DNA of 64,000 nucleotides from Liriodendron chinense (Eukaryota > Streptophyta > Magnoliopsida > Magnoliales > Magnoliaceae). The stretch lies in contig ML058384.1 of NCBI GenBank assembly GCA_003013855.2, positions 15,944,176 through 16,008,175 on the forward strand, read 5' to 3'. The notes under the pieces are model-generated. The model was not told the DNA's origin. It did no database searches and saw only the letters and a list, made by a program, of their open reading frames with translations. Shown in pieces: positions 44,658 through 55,731 of this stretch. The translations under genes were made by a program, and so were the position numbers. Position 1 is the stretch's first letter; every line of letters begins with the position of its first letter.

Positions 44658-47600
44658 ATGGATAAGAGTTGGATGCGAGCTAAGAATCGGTTTGGCCCAG
44701 AGTATAAACAAGGTGTTAAGGAGTTCATGGAATTTGCGAGATGTCGGGCATATTCAAGTAATAGAATTAGGTGTCCATGCCGAAAATGCAAGAATATGGT
44801 TCACAAGACTTTAGATAAAGTGGAAGATGATTTGTTCATAGTTGGGATTGACCAGGGTTACACTTGGTGGATTCATCATGATGAAGACTTCTACCAAAGA
44901 GTTGAGGCCACTGAAGTCCTTGCTGACCCAATTGTGCCTAATGAGGAGGATGAAGATGTTGACGATATGCAAGATATCATAGGGGATGTGTTAAGGGGAA
45001 CAATTGCGGATACTAATTTTGCAGCGACAAGTAGTAGCCAGGATATTCCTCTTATGAGTGATGCCGAATCAGAAAAGTTTAGTAGGTTGTTGAGGGATGC
45101 GCAACGTCCACTTTATCTGGGGTGTCAGAACTTCTCCAAGTTAAATTTCCTTACAAGGTTACTTCATTTAAAGACAATAAATCTTTGGAGTAACAAATCG
45201 TTCGACATGTTACTTGGCTTGTTTAAAGAAGTATTACCTGAAGGTGAGACATTGCCTAAGTCTCATTACATGGCAAAATCCTTAATGCGAGACTTGGGCC
45301 TTGGTTATATCCTCATACATGCGTGTATAAATGATTGTGTATTGTATTGGAAGGAACATGAAAATGTTGAAGAGTGTCCACAATGTGGCGAGTCTAGGTG
45401 GAAATATGACGAACCTAAACGTAAGAAAATTCCACAAAAGGTGTTAAGGTACTTTCCATTGAAACCCAGATTACAAAGATTGTTTACGTCGAGCAAGACG
45501 GCTGAAGATATGAGGTGGCATAAGGAGAAACGCGTTCATGATGATAATACATTGAGGCATCCCGCTGACTCTGAAGCCTGGCAACATTTTGATAAGCAAT
45601 ATGACTGGTTTGTAGAGGATTCTCGCAATGTTCGGCTAGGTCTTGCAAGTGATGGTTTTAATCCATTTGGTAATATGAGTAGCTCGTACAGTATGTGGGC
45701 AGTGATACTTATGCCCTACAATTTACCTCATTGGTTGTGTATGAATGAATCATTTTTTATGATGTCGTTGCTTATTCCTGGACCCAAGTCACTGGGGAAT
45801 GACATTGATGTGTATTTGCGATTGTTAGTAGATGAGTTAAACGAGTTGTGGAGTTAAGGTGTCCAGACGTATGGCACTTTTGCAGAACAGAGGTTTCGAT
45901 TGCATGCGGCGGTCTTGTGGACAATAAATGACTTCTCTGCATATGAAAATTTTTCTGGGTGGAGCACAAAGGAAAAGTTGGCTTGTCTTACATGTAGTAC
46001 TGAGACTTGTTCATTGTTATTGAAGCATGATAAAAAAACGTGTTATATGGGCCATCGTCGCTTTCTTTCGAGGGATCATAGTTGGCGCAGGAAGACGATA
46101 ATCTTTGATGGCAAACAAGATCATAGGCCGCCACCGAAAGAACTATCTGGAGAAGATGTGTTACAACAATTGAATAACATTGAAGAAGTTAGATTTGGTA
46201 AGGCATCGCACTTGAAGAAGAGAAAACGTATAGTATTGGAGTATAATTGGAGGAAGAAGAGCATTTTTTTGAGTTGCCTTATTGGAGTCATCTGAAATTG
46301 CGACACAACTTGGATGTCATGCATATTGAGAAGAATGTATGTGACAATGTCTTTGGAACATTGATGAACATAGAGAAGAAAACAAAAGACATTTTTCAGG
46401 CTCGATTGGATCTACAAGCAATGGGTTTAAGGAAAGAGTTGCACTTGCAACCACATGGAAATTTATATACTATACCAGCAGCCTGCTACACACTGACAAA
46501 ACTAGAGAAAAAACGTTTATGTGAATGGTTGAGATCGGTGAAGTTTCCCGATGGGTATGCATCGAATATCTCTCGGCGTGTAAACATTACAGACTGTAAG
46601 GTAACAGGAATGAAAAGTCATGACTGTCACGTCCTTCTGCAACGTCTACCACCAGTTGCGATTCGTGGATTCCTTAGCAAGGATATCAGTGCTGCGCTGA
46701 TTGAGTTGGGGATATTCTTTAAGGATTTGTGTTCGAAATCTTTGAATATAGAGGTTATTAAACGACTGGAGAAGGATATTGTCGTAATCCTTTGCAAGCT
46801 TGAAAGAATATTTCCACCTGCGTTTTTCGATGTCATGGTACACCTAACGATTCACTTACCGCACGAAGCGAAGCTCGCAGGCCCAGTACAATATCGTTGG
46901 ATGTATCCGATCGAAAGGTGATAGAAAAATGAACATAAATTCTTATTCTTCCATAAACTACGTATATCCATGTTTTCATGTCCTCTAAACATAGTGATTT
47001 TGTGTACAGATACCTTCACACATTAAAATGATATGTGAGGAATAAGGCACGTCCAGAGGGATCCATTGCTGAGGCGTACATTGATAATGAGTGCCTGACA
47101 TTTTGCTCCATGTACCTTCGTGGCATAAAGACTGGATTTAACCGAGAAGATCGGAATGCCGATGATGGCCAAGAGCATGAACAAGGACTCATATCTGTAT
47201 TCGCACATAACGTCCGTCCTTTAGGATCGCCGACGTTCAGAATATGGACCTTCGGGATCAAGCGAAGGCACGGTGGTATGTGTTGCATAACTGTGAAGAA
47301 ATAGAGTCGTATTTGGAGTAAGTCTTCAATCGATAATTGTATATCTACATACACATAATCTCAAAATTTCTTGCTGACAACATGCCAATTGTGTATAGCG
47401 AATACATCGAGGAGATGAAATCCCAATACCCTACAAATTATGATCGAATGCATCAGGATCAGTTTCCAGAATGGTTCACAAAACGTGTAAGATTAATTTA
47501 ACTTCTATCTCACCACACTTACAATATTATTGTATTGCACAATATTTATACGTAATCTCAAATCCATAAACATTTATATTCTGTACGTGATGATAGATGA

Positions 47601-48388
47601 AGATGTTGCGTGCTAGCAACTCTGCGGATGTGTCTGATGCGCTCTACTCACTGGCGTGTGGCCCTGATAGACGTGTATCTAGATATACAGGTTGTATTGT
47701 AAACTGGATTCAGTTCCACACTGAAGAGCGTGAGAAATATAGGACCACACAAAATAGTAGGGTGGTTGTGAAGGGAACACATGAGGAGGTAGAAATTGAT
47801 TTTTATGGTGTTTTGATGGATATTATTGAGCTGAGTTATTGTATGAGAAAGTAGGTGTACTTATTTAAATGCGATTGGTGGGACATTGGAAATAAGAAGT
47901 TGGGAATACAGATTGATGACTACTTCACGAGCGTAAATTTATCTCGGAAGTAGTTTAAAGATGACCCATTTATCATAGCCGGCCAAGCCAAATAAGTATT
48001 CTACCTCGCTGACACCAAGTTAGGCAGCTCTTGGCACGTGGTGCAGAAAATAAAGCCCAAGAACATATTTGACGTTCCCGAACTAGACGTTGAAGATAGC
48101 GATGAAGGAAGAAATGGAACGTCGTCTGTTGAACAAGCATATCAAGAAGACATGCCATCTTGGGATAGAGGGAATGATCCAAATGTTGATATTGATGTGG
48201 TGCAATTGAATAGAGATGATGTGCCACCTGATCATGTTGATGCCTCAATCATAAATGACATTGTTAGAGATGATAGCGCTTTCATCGATGACGACGTTAC
48301 AGACGATGAAGAGGAAATACTGATCAGCGATAGTGATGGTGAAGAAGAAATAGTGCTAAGCGATAATGATTCAGACGACGATTATTAA
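44658..48388 (+). pseudogene. TNP2-type CACTA transposase, four exons, degenerate
   Basis: Deduced exons are 44658-46917, 47010-47317, 47399-47486 and 47597-48388, with GT-AG introns that join in phase. The N-terminus (MDKSWM...) carries the transposase-associated zinc-binding segment ('RCPCRKCKNMVHK'). The transposase core includes 'YWKEHENVEECPQCGESRW', 'LRHNLDVMHIEKNVCDN' and 'YRWMYPIER'. Exon 4 has the C-terminal domain of these proteins ('VLMDIIELSYCM', 'FKCDWWD', 'SWHVVQK') and an Asp/Glu-rich tail. Lesions: stop 45855, an extra T in a T-run at about 46264-46270, stop 47029, a frameshift near 47230, and stops 47852, 47951 and 47993. The protein would excise and insert the element by binding the termini, with the partner gene downstream. 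Confidence 0.9.
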
Positions 48389-48433
48389 ATGTATACAAGA
48401 TTTACATGTCATTTTCAATTCAATTAATTTGAT

Positions 48434-48482
<49 letters not shown>

Positions 48483-49185
48483 TTATAAGTCATGATTTAT
48501 TTCCTGAATTGACTTGTTTATAATCAACATTTACAGTTAAGCCACTTTCTGATCATGTCCTCCACAAATTGGAGCGTAGCGGAAGCACGCAGCATACTTC
48601 ATCAGCTGTTGCGGTGGACTTTCCAGCCCTATATTCTTCTGGTAGGGCCAGAGAGATACCCGGTCTGGTCGATAAATATAGGGAGGAAGACGATGACTCA
48701 GATGAAAGATTATACAATCTCAAAGAAATTTCGGACCTAATGGAGGAATATAACCGCGGGAAACTTCGTATGTAAGATGCGACATTGTCACTTGCACATA
48801 TGAACGGAGTCCCGAGAGATCAGATTTCTCCTATTGTGACTGGCATGTTGGCTGTAACAATGTCAAGTGCTTCATACAGCTTGACATATACATCTGCGGC
48901 GTACGATAACTAACGCATGGAGTATTTCGGATAGTTGATCCGAAGTTGATTTGTATTACAATGAAATATATGTATTTAATATAGAATGACAATGTGTAAT
49001 GGATTTTTCAACTTTTATATTCTATTTACGGTTTTATTATATTCTGCTTGCATTATAATGTAATGGTCTAATCATATTTTTATCATCTCTCTAAGCATAA
49101 GCACAAATTCATTCTACCATGATGTTCATAAACTTGCATTGACATTGTTTAAATTTATAAGTTTGTATTTCAGACATATTCAGTC
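48389..49185 (+). other. Spacer between the two CACTA genes, with an (AT)n tract
   Basis: An (AT)n microsatellite lies at 48438-48478. The acidic 68-codon frame at 48569-48775 ('YREEDDDSDERLYNLKE') reads like protein and continues past a TAA with 'LSLAHMNGVPRDQISPIV'. It could be a lost exon of either neighbour; I cannot assign it. Confidence 0.45.
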
Positions 49186-50890
49186 ATGGCACCAGGTAGG
49201 AGATCAGGTCGTTCGCGCACTGGATCTACCCCTTCCACCCGTGATGCGACGCAGACAGCATCGACATCGCACGGTACATCACAGGCATCTGATCCTTTGG
49301 TTGAGCATACACCGGGCACTGTATGTAAGTCTAGACATTTATTTAATGATTTCTGTTTATATTGTTACTTACATATATCTTTTCGCGACAGCATCTTCTA
49401 CCAGCCGACAAGGACGTGGACCCACGCGTGGGTTAGTTTTAGAGCGACTTACGCGTGAGGGTAGGGTGGCGGTAGAGTTCCCACAAGACTGCCTTAGACC
49501 TGTTGGGGACAGTGCCAGATTGTTTACGTCTGAGGTCGGTGTCCTATGCCGATCTCTGATCCCCGCCACCCCCCCCATTGGACTGACGTGACAGATGATG
49601 TGCGACAGCTCATCCGTCAGCGCCTTCAGGTAAATTTTATTAAATTGAAATTTTCTTTTGTAAAAGTTCATTTATGGTTAAGTCCTATTCTTAATAAGTT
49701 TATTGCCTTAATTTATTATTTACGAAACTGCAGGATAAATTTGACTTCGATTTGAATGTTTCTTACATTTCTCATGCCGTCGACGACATGATCAGAGAGC
49801 GGTTCAAGGAGTACCGTGGAGAGTTACACCAGCAGTGCAAGCGGTGCAGGACGCACGATGAGGCCGTACTGTTCGCACCGCCCCACGTTACTACAGACGA
49901 CTGGCGAATACTCTGCGAGAGATTTTCGTCGGAGGCTTTTCAGGTAATATTTACAAATTTATGATATCTTAAGGTAACAATTAAATTTGCAATTAATAGC
50001 AATGTATTTTGTATAATGTGTTCAGAAGAGGAGTAGAATAAATTCTGCAAACAGGAAAAAGTTACAAGTGAACCACGTAGATAGTTCAAAGTCATTTATA
50101 CGACATCGTTATGACATGGTAAGAAATTATTGATGATTATTAAGTTAATATATTATTTTGATTGGCATTTATTATAAGTCTTCTTTCCTTTCGATTGCGC
50201 AGCGAGATTCTGTCACCGGCCAGGAGCCTGGACCAGTAGACCTCTATAGAGGGACTCACTGTCGGCAGGCGACAGGATCTTGGGTTCATCCTAGAGCTAG
50301 TGAACATTGGGTAAAAATCTTTACTTTGTAAAATTTAATTGCGCATTGATTGATAATAATGTCATTCATGTCATTTTTTATGAAATTTCATATGTTTTCA
50401 TTACAGGCGGTGATGGACACCATACGCAATCAGCCCATTCCCGATGGTAGTCAGCGGAGTGAGCCAGAAATCCTGAGTGAGGTGCTTGGCACCCGTTCTG
50501 GATATGTGCATGGGCTTGGCCATGGTGCCAAGCTCATGGCACCCACTAGAGGTGGCTCCAGCCGATCTGTAGCTGGTGAGAGCGCTCTACGCCGAGCTGA
50601 TATCGCAGAGAGAGAGAGAGGTTCAGCAGCTACGGGTCGTCGTCGATGAGATTAGAGAGCAGCTGGAGAGGCAGAGAGAGGAGGAGCAGAGGCGTAGGGA
50701 AGAGCAGGAGTAGAGGCGTAGGGAGGAGGAGCAGAGGAGACGGGAGGAGGAGGAGAGGCGACGGGAGGAGCAGGAGAGGAGGATTGAGGAGTTGCGGCAG
50801 GGGCATGAGCTACGGATGCAGGAGATGTTTCAGGCTCTCGCTGCACGCTTTGACACTGATGCCCCACCACCTCCGCCTTCTTCTTCGTGA
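49186..50890 (+). pseudogene. Transposase_24 (Ptta/En/Spm)-type protein of the CACTA element, six exons
   Basis: Deduced exons are 49186-49324, 49392-49629, 49734-49943, 50026-50118, 50203-50310 and 50408-50890. Features: a Ser/Thr/Arg-rich N-terminus, 'LRPVGDSARLFTSEVGVLCR' with 'HWTDVTDDVRQLIRQRL' (Transposase_24 start), 'KSFIRHRYDM', 'PGPVDLYRGTHC', and a long Arg/Glu/Gln coiled coil at the end. This is the En/Spm accessory protein that in known elements binds subterminal repeats. Lesions: an indel in a C-run near 49569-49576, a frameshift upstream of about 50560, and TAG at about 50710 in the coiled coil. Confidence 0.8.
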
Positions 50891-51109
50891 TCCTTTTTTT
50901 TAATATACGAATGTTAACTTATATGTATTTGTGTGTGGATGAATATTGGTTGTTTGTAGATGTGGAATGGATTATTTGTGTATGGATGGTGTAGTTTCTG
51001 TTTATTCGTATGTATGTGGATGTGAATAGGATAAAAATGTATAGGTTTATTTACAGGTGTATATCAGGAATTGTTTCCTGAATTTTGAAAACAAATGAAA
51101 CCGGGAAAG

Positions 51110-51600
51110 GGAATACTATTACCGACGAAATTGTTCGTAGGTAAAAAACATGGAAATTTTTTTACCGACGAAATTTTTCGTTGGTAATAAACTTGTAAAA
51201 CTTTTACCGACGAATTATTTTGTAGGTAAAAACCTTTTACCGACGTATTTTTTCGTAGATAAACACTTTTACCGATGAAACCTTTTGTAAGTAAAAACTT
51301 TTCCCGACGGTTTTTTTCGTAGGGAAAAACCTTTCCCGACGAAAATTTTCGAAGGTAAAAGTCTTCACCTATGAAAATTTTCATCGGGAAAATTTCTTTT
51401 ACAAATGAATCACAATTTTTTCCGACAAAAAATCATATGTTTTGCCGACGATTTTTTTCGTTGGTAATGGTTTTATTATTGCCTACGAAACTTTTTTTCG
51501 TCGGGAAAAACCTTTACCGACGGCCTTTTTGCAACGATGTTAGCCGCGGAAAATTTCGTCGGGAAAAAGCCGACGAATTATTTTGTCGGTAAAGATGGAA
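51110..51600. repeat. Right subterminal repeats of the CACTA element
   Basis: About ten copies of TTTTACCGACGAAA-like motifs in both orientations (such as 'ttaccgacgaaattttt' near 51170). They mirror the left array and are somewhat more diverged. Confidence 0.85.
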
Positions 51601-51615
51601 TTTCTTGTAGTGTCT

Positions 51616-52238
51616 TTTATAGCTTTCTCCTTAAAAAATATAATTATCTGGATGCTCCACTTCCTGACGGTTACGGTAACCGTCTCCCACATTGCCTTCC
51701 AGAGGCTTCTTTCCTATAGGGTACAACAACCCCAATCGTGTGTGGCCCACCTTGATGTATTTCTGTTGTATCCACCCCGTCCATCTGTTTTTCCATCTCA
51801 TTTAGGATGAGATCCCAAACCTTATTATGATCCAAATATCAGATGGACCATATAACTAGAAATAGTGATGAATAACCATTAAAAACTTTGGCCAACAAAA
51901 GTTTTTGGATATACTCCAAACGGCAATCGGTCGCTGGAAATCAACCTCTAGCCGTCGCCCTGATTGCAAAACGGTAATCGGCCGTGGAAATCGGTCATTG
52001 GCCGCTGTAATCGGTCGCTTTTTCCATACACATGATGCAATCGGCCACTGTCTTGTTTCTCATACGGCAATCGGCTAACGAAATCAACCTATATCATAAT
52101 TGCATACGGTAATCGCCCAATGAAATCGGCCGGTGTCATAGATGCTTACGACAATCGGCCGATTTTCCCGAACGCAAATGGCAATCATCTGTTCCTTTCA
52201 AACATTCTTGACAGGTCTGTCAGAAATAGGGTACAACA
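51616..52238 (-). repeat. Continuation of the split LTR, with a 'ggcaatcggcc' minisatellite
   Basis: It continues the LTR begun at 39644-40353. Positions 51918-52200 hold about eight imperfect copies of 'cggcaatcggccg(c/t)tg'. The same array is at about 54450-54725 in the right LTR. Confidence 0.85.
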
Positions 52239-53370
52239 TTTGCCCCCATGTTGCTTCGCCTTTGGGTAAAAGTTGAAAGCGACAATGATCGTGTTTCCTG
52301 ACCTTGTTGCTCATCGGCACTCACACTAGAAAATTTCACCGTTTTGGTCGGAAAATATCAAATTCGGCCGTCTTGATCAAAACCGACCATCTTGGTCGAA
52401 AAACAAGAAAGTTGGTTCTTTTGGCCGAAATCGACCGTCTCGATCAGAGAACATCAAATTTGGTTGCCTTGGCTAGAATCGGCTATTTTGGTCAAGCTCT
52501 TCTACTTCTCTTTCCATCTCATTGGTTTGAGATGATTTTACTTAAAAATCAGAAGGAATGATTAATACCATGTTACAATCAGACACCGTAGGTGGCAATG
52601 ATCCAAACACAATTTCTAAATTTGAACATCGCCCAATCATTAACATCGAAATCGACCATGGCGATAAAGGTTGTCAATCGATCCATTCATCATGTGACTT
52701 GTGAAAAACCAGAATACCAGTACGATCAAGAACTTGTCCAACCATTTCTTGGATTAGATGCATGATTTTATCGTCATCCAGATGATCCGGTTCAACCACT
52801 AATGGTGGTTCTGGTCCTATCTGGTTCTGTCCTTCATTGAAAAAAATATTTTCAGAAAAATGTAGGGAAAGTTGCCCCCCAAGTGTTTCCTGACCAGATC
52901 ACTCATCACGCTCAATATTCGGCAACTCAGTATCTTGCCCATTCATCGACGCGATATTTCGCTCGCGGTCAGGTGAGAACACTTCTAATACTTCAATCGT
53001 AACCTCTGGTTGCCTAAACTTGGCGGGTGGTGGAGCACTCCGTACATCCTCAATATTTGAAATATTCGGGTGAGGTGCCACTTGAGCGACAAGAGCCATC
53101 AACAAATTCATACTCTCGGTCAATCTATTGAAGCTTTCATTCTGAATTCAAATTTGCTCAGCCTGAGTATGTAATAGCTTAACTTGAGTTCTCTTCTGTT
53201 CTAGATATGCTAGATTCTCATTTGCATATCACAAAACCAGATCGGTATTATTTTGAAGAGGTCATTCCGAAAGGTGAATACCTCATCTCATTTGCTCATG
53301 TTTGGTCACTTAAAACAATGCTACACCAGTAAATGAATTGAAATAGTGTCCCACCAGGCATGCCAAAAAA
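52239..53370 (-). pseudogene. Internal region of the non-autonomous LTR element with a gag remnant
   Basis: Minus-strand frames around 53240-52899 read as a gag N-terminus with heptad-like Leu/Gln spacing ('ENLAYLEQKRTQVKLLHTQ', then after one stop 'ESFNRLTESMNLLMALVAQ'). There is no zinc knuckle, protease, RT or integrase, and 1.1 kb leaves no room for them. Positions 52330-52500 carry a short repeat around 'ttggtcgaaaa'. Any mobility would depend on proteins from a related full element. Confidence 0.65.
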
Positions 53371-54745
53371 TGTTGCCGAGTTATTGTCGGCCACTCGTGT
53401 GATGTGTGTGCGGGCGTGCCAGAATCGATTTTTGTGGCTCAATTCTAACCGAACAACGATGACCTTGAGCGCCAAGGAAGGCAGATACATCGTGATCGAC
53501 CGTATATGACCGAGATCTGTAGAGATCGGTCACTTAACTGGCCACTCACTCAAGTTGCTTTGTAAAAATGATCAGGCGATGTTTGGAGGGTGAGGTTTGT
53601 CTTCCAGAAAGTGTGTTGCAACTTTACCTTCCGACCGAAAGGATTTCTCTCGACATTACTTTAAAAGGAGTGAAAAAGAAGATTTAACAATCGACCGTGT
53701 GGGCGATTTTTACGTTCCAATATCATCAACAAGAGATGTAAAATGAAACTTTACTGATCATGAAACTTACTGCAATGGAATGTAATTTCAGAGATTATGC
53801 TACCGAAATTGAACTGTACAATTTATGCTAAGGAAAGTAACAAGAGCTGATTACGCTTTAGAATGTAAATAACAAGATGAAGAACCTGGGTAAACTTGCT
53901 AAGCGATAATATAATCTTGACTTAATAGATGCCGGAGCACTTACTCCAAGAAATATAAAGTACTTGAAACGTAAACATGGATCGATTACACTATGAAATG
54001 TAAAGGATTTGGTAATTTAGAAAGATAGATTGGTTTGGTTGGTGTTGGAACCCTTGCAGTACTGCTGAGATCCTCCTTCTTTTATAGCTTTCTCCTTAAA
54101 AAATAGAACTATTTGGATGCTCTACTTCCTGACGGTTATGGTAACCGTCTCCCACATTGCCTTCCAGAGGCTTCTCTTGTTTTTCCTTCTTACACGTCTT
54201 TGTGACTGCGTACTCTCTAGAGACTTCTTTCCCATAGGGTACAACAACCCCAATCATGTATGGCCCACCTTGATGTATTTCTGTTATATCTATGCCGTCT
54301 ATCTGTTTTTCCATCTCATTTTAAAGATGAGATCCCAAACCTTAATATGATCTAAATCTAAGATGAACCATACAATTAGAAACAGTGATGAATAACCATT
54401 AAAAACTTGGGCCAATAAATTTTTTTTGGATATACCCCAAATGGCTTAGATTGCAAAAAGGCAATCGACCGCTGTCCCGATTGCAAAACGGCAATCGGAC
54501 GTAGAAATCAGCCTCTCGTCACCGCCCTGATTGCAAAACGACAATCTGTCATGGAAATCGGTCACAAGATGCAATCGACCATTGTGTTGTTTCTCGTATG
54601 ACAAGACAATCGGACAACGAAATCCGCGATATCATAGTTGCATAAGATAATCGTCCAACGAAATCCGCCGGTGTCATAGATGCATATGGCAATCGGCCGG
54701 TTTTCACGAACGCAAATGGCAATCTTCTGTTAACAGGGTACAACA
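53371..54745 (-). repeat. Intact LTR of the non-autonomous element (5' in element direction), holding the empty site
   Basis: It matches the split left LTR and is uninterrupted at the CACTA insertion point (ctccttcttttatagc, 54074-54089). Confidence 0.9.
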
Positions 54746-54750
54746 GTATC

Positions 54751-55032
54751 ATGGAAGATACGTGGATGAGAGGGGCTTGCAAGGCCTACTTGCAGCTCGA
54801 CGGGTTATAATCACAAAAGTTTTTAACGGTTGCGTTCAATGGTTGATTTATTTCCTGTGGTTTGGTTATTGGATCTTCTTCATTTTTTGTGTCATGTCCT
54901 AAAATGAGCTGTAAAACTTGATGGATGGCCTGGATGAAATAAATACATCATGGTGGGCCCACAGTACTCGGTATGGGTACATCTTTCTATCATTCAATCA
55001 ACACTTGGTTGGAAATTTTCCTCACCATTCAT
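54751..55032. other. Short spacer with a MITE half-copy
   Basis: Positions 54880-54970 match one arm of the foldback family ('aaaatgagctgtaaaacttgatgg', 'catggtgggcccacag'). No gene is visible. Confidence 0.5.
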
Positions 55033-55041
55033 TTGTAATCC

Positions 55042-55545
55042 GGGAGCGGATTAGGTGTCACGGGGTAACGCCCAAGTGGATGTTACCCTTACAGTATGGG
55101 GCCCACCTTGATGAATGTGTTGTAAATCCACACCGTCCATCTGTTTTCCCAGCTCATTTTAGGACCTGATCCCAAAAGTTAAGTAGAGCCAAATCTCAGG
55201 TGGAACACGTTATTGGAAACACTGGTGAAAGTTTTAGATCAAGCCTATATTTATCTTTTCCATCCATCCTGATCTGGTTGACTGTATCAACCGGTTGGAT
55301 ATATAGCAAATAAACATTACGGTGGACCCTAGGAAGTTTTCAATGGTGGACGTTCAATCACCACTGTTTCCTACGGTGTGGTCCACCAGAGATTTAGATC
55401 TGCTTAATTTTTGGGCCACTTCCTAAGATGAGCTAGGAAACTGGATGGACGGAGTGAATATACGAAACGTCATCAAGGTGGGCCCCATGGTAATTAAGGG
55501 TAACACCTTAGTACGTGTTACCCACGTAACACCTAATCCACTCCC
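55042..55545. mobile_element. 504-bp Mutator-like foldback MITE
   Basis: Termini GGGAGCGGATTAGGTGT and (inverse) GGGAGTGGATTAGGTGT are flanked by 9-bp TTGTAATCC (55033-55041) and TTGCAATCC (55546-55554), one mismatch. A 9-bp duplication is characteristic of Mutator-like elements. The arms pair over much of the length (ggggcccaccttgatg against catcaaggtgggcccc). There is no coding capacity. It lies about 190 bp upstream of the methylesterase start. Confidence 0.85.
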
Positions 55546-55649
55546 TTGCAATCCTTGAGTCGTACAACCAGTGGCCAGGATCACCCCATCGGAGCACATA
55601 GTGGAGATTGTTTCTACTTATGGCTTTGGCTCCGCTCTCTTTGGACACT

Positions 55650-55650
55650 G

Positions 55651-55679
<29 letters not shown>
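55650..55679 (+). repeat. (CT)n microsatellite in the 5' flank of the methylesterase gene
   Basis: About 15 CT units, 50-80 bp upstream of the start codon. CT-rich stretches are common in plant 5' untranslated regions; I see no clear TATA box before it. Confidence 0.6.
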
Positions 55680-55681
<2 letters not shown>

Positions 55682-55731
55682 GACATCGTATATCTTCAGC
55701 TATCTGAGGATCCTGAAGGTGAAGAGGTGAA

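Larger units (their letters stand above)
40354..51612 (+). mobile_element. CACTA (En/Spm) transposon, 11.26 kb
   Basis: The ends are CACTACAAGAAA and TTTCTTGTAGTG, exact inverted repeats of 12 bp, flanked by TCT on both sides (40351-40353 and 51613-51615), the 3-bp duplication expected of this superfamily. Subterminal arrays, a TNP2-type transposase gene and a Transposase_24-type gene are all on the + strand. The right LTR of the host element carries the same sequence without the transposon (around 54078-54080), which proves the borders. Both genes are broken, so movement would need another copy. Confidence 0.97.
39644..54745 (-). mobile_element. Non-autonomous gypsy-like LTR element, split by a CACTA transposon
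   Basis: The LTRs begin TGTTGCC and end GTACAACA on the + strand, an inverted pair TGTTG/CAACA. The left LTR is 39644-40353 plus 51616-52238 (1333 bp after removing the CACTA insertion); the right LTR is 53371-54745 (1375 bp). The internal region is only 1132 bp. On the minus strand the purine tract CATGGGGGCAAA (52239-52250) precedes the left LTR, and TTGGCATGCCTGGTGGGAC (53350-53368) follows the right LTR, resembling the post-LTR sequence of several plant gypsy elements. Flanks are GTATT (39639-39643) and GTATC (54746-54750), a 5-bp duplication with one change. Only a gag remnant is encoded. Confidence 0.85.
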
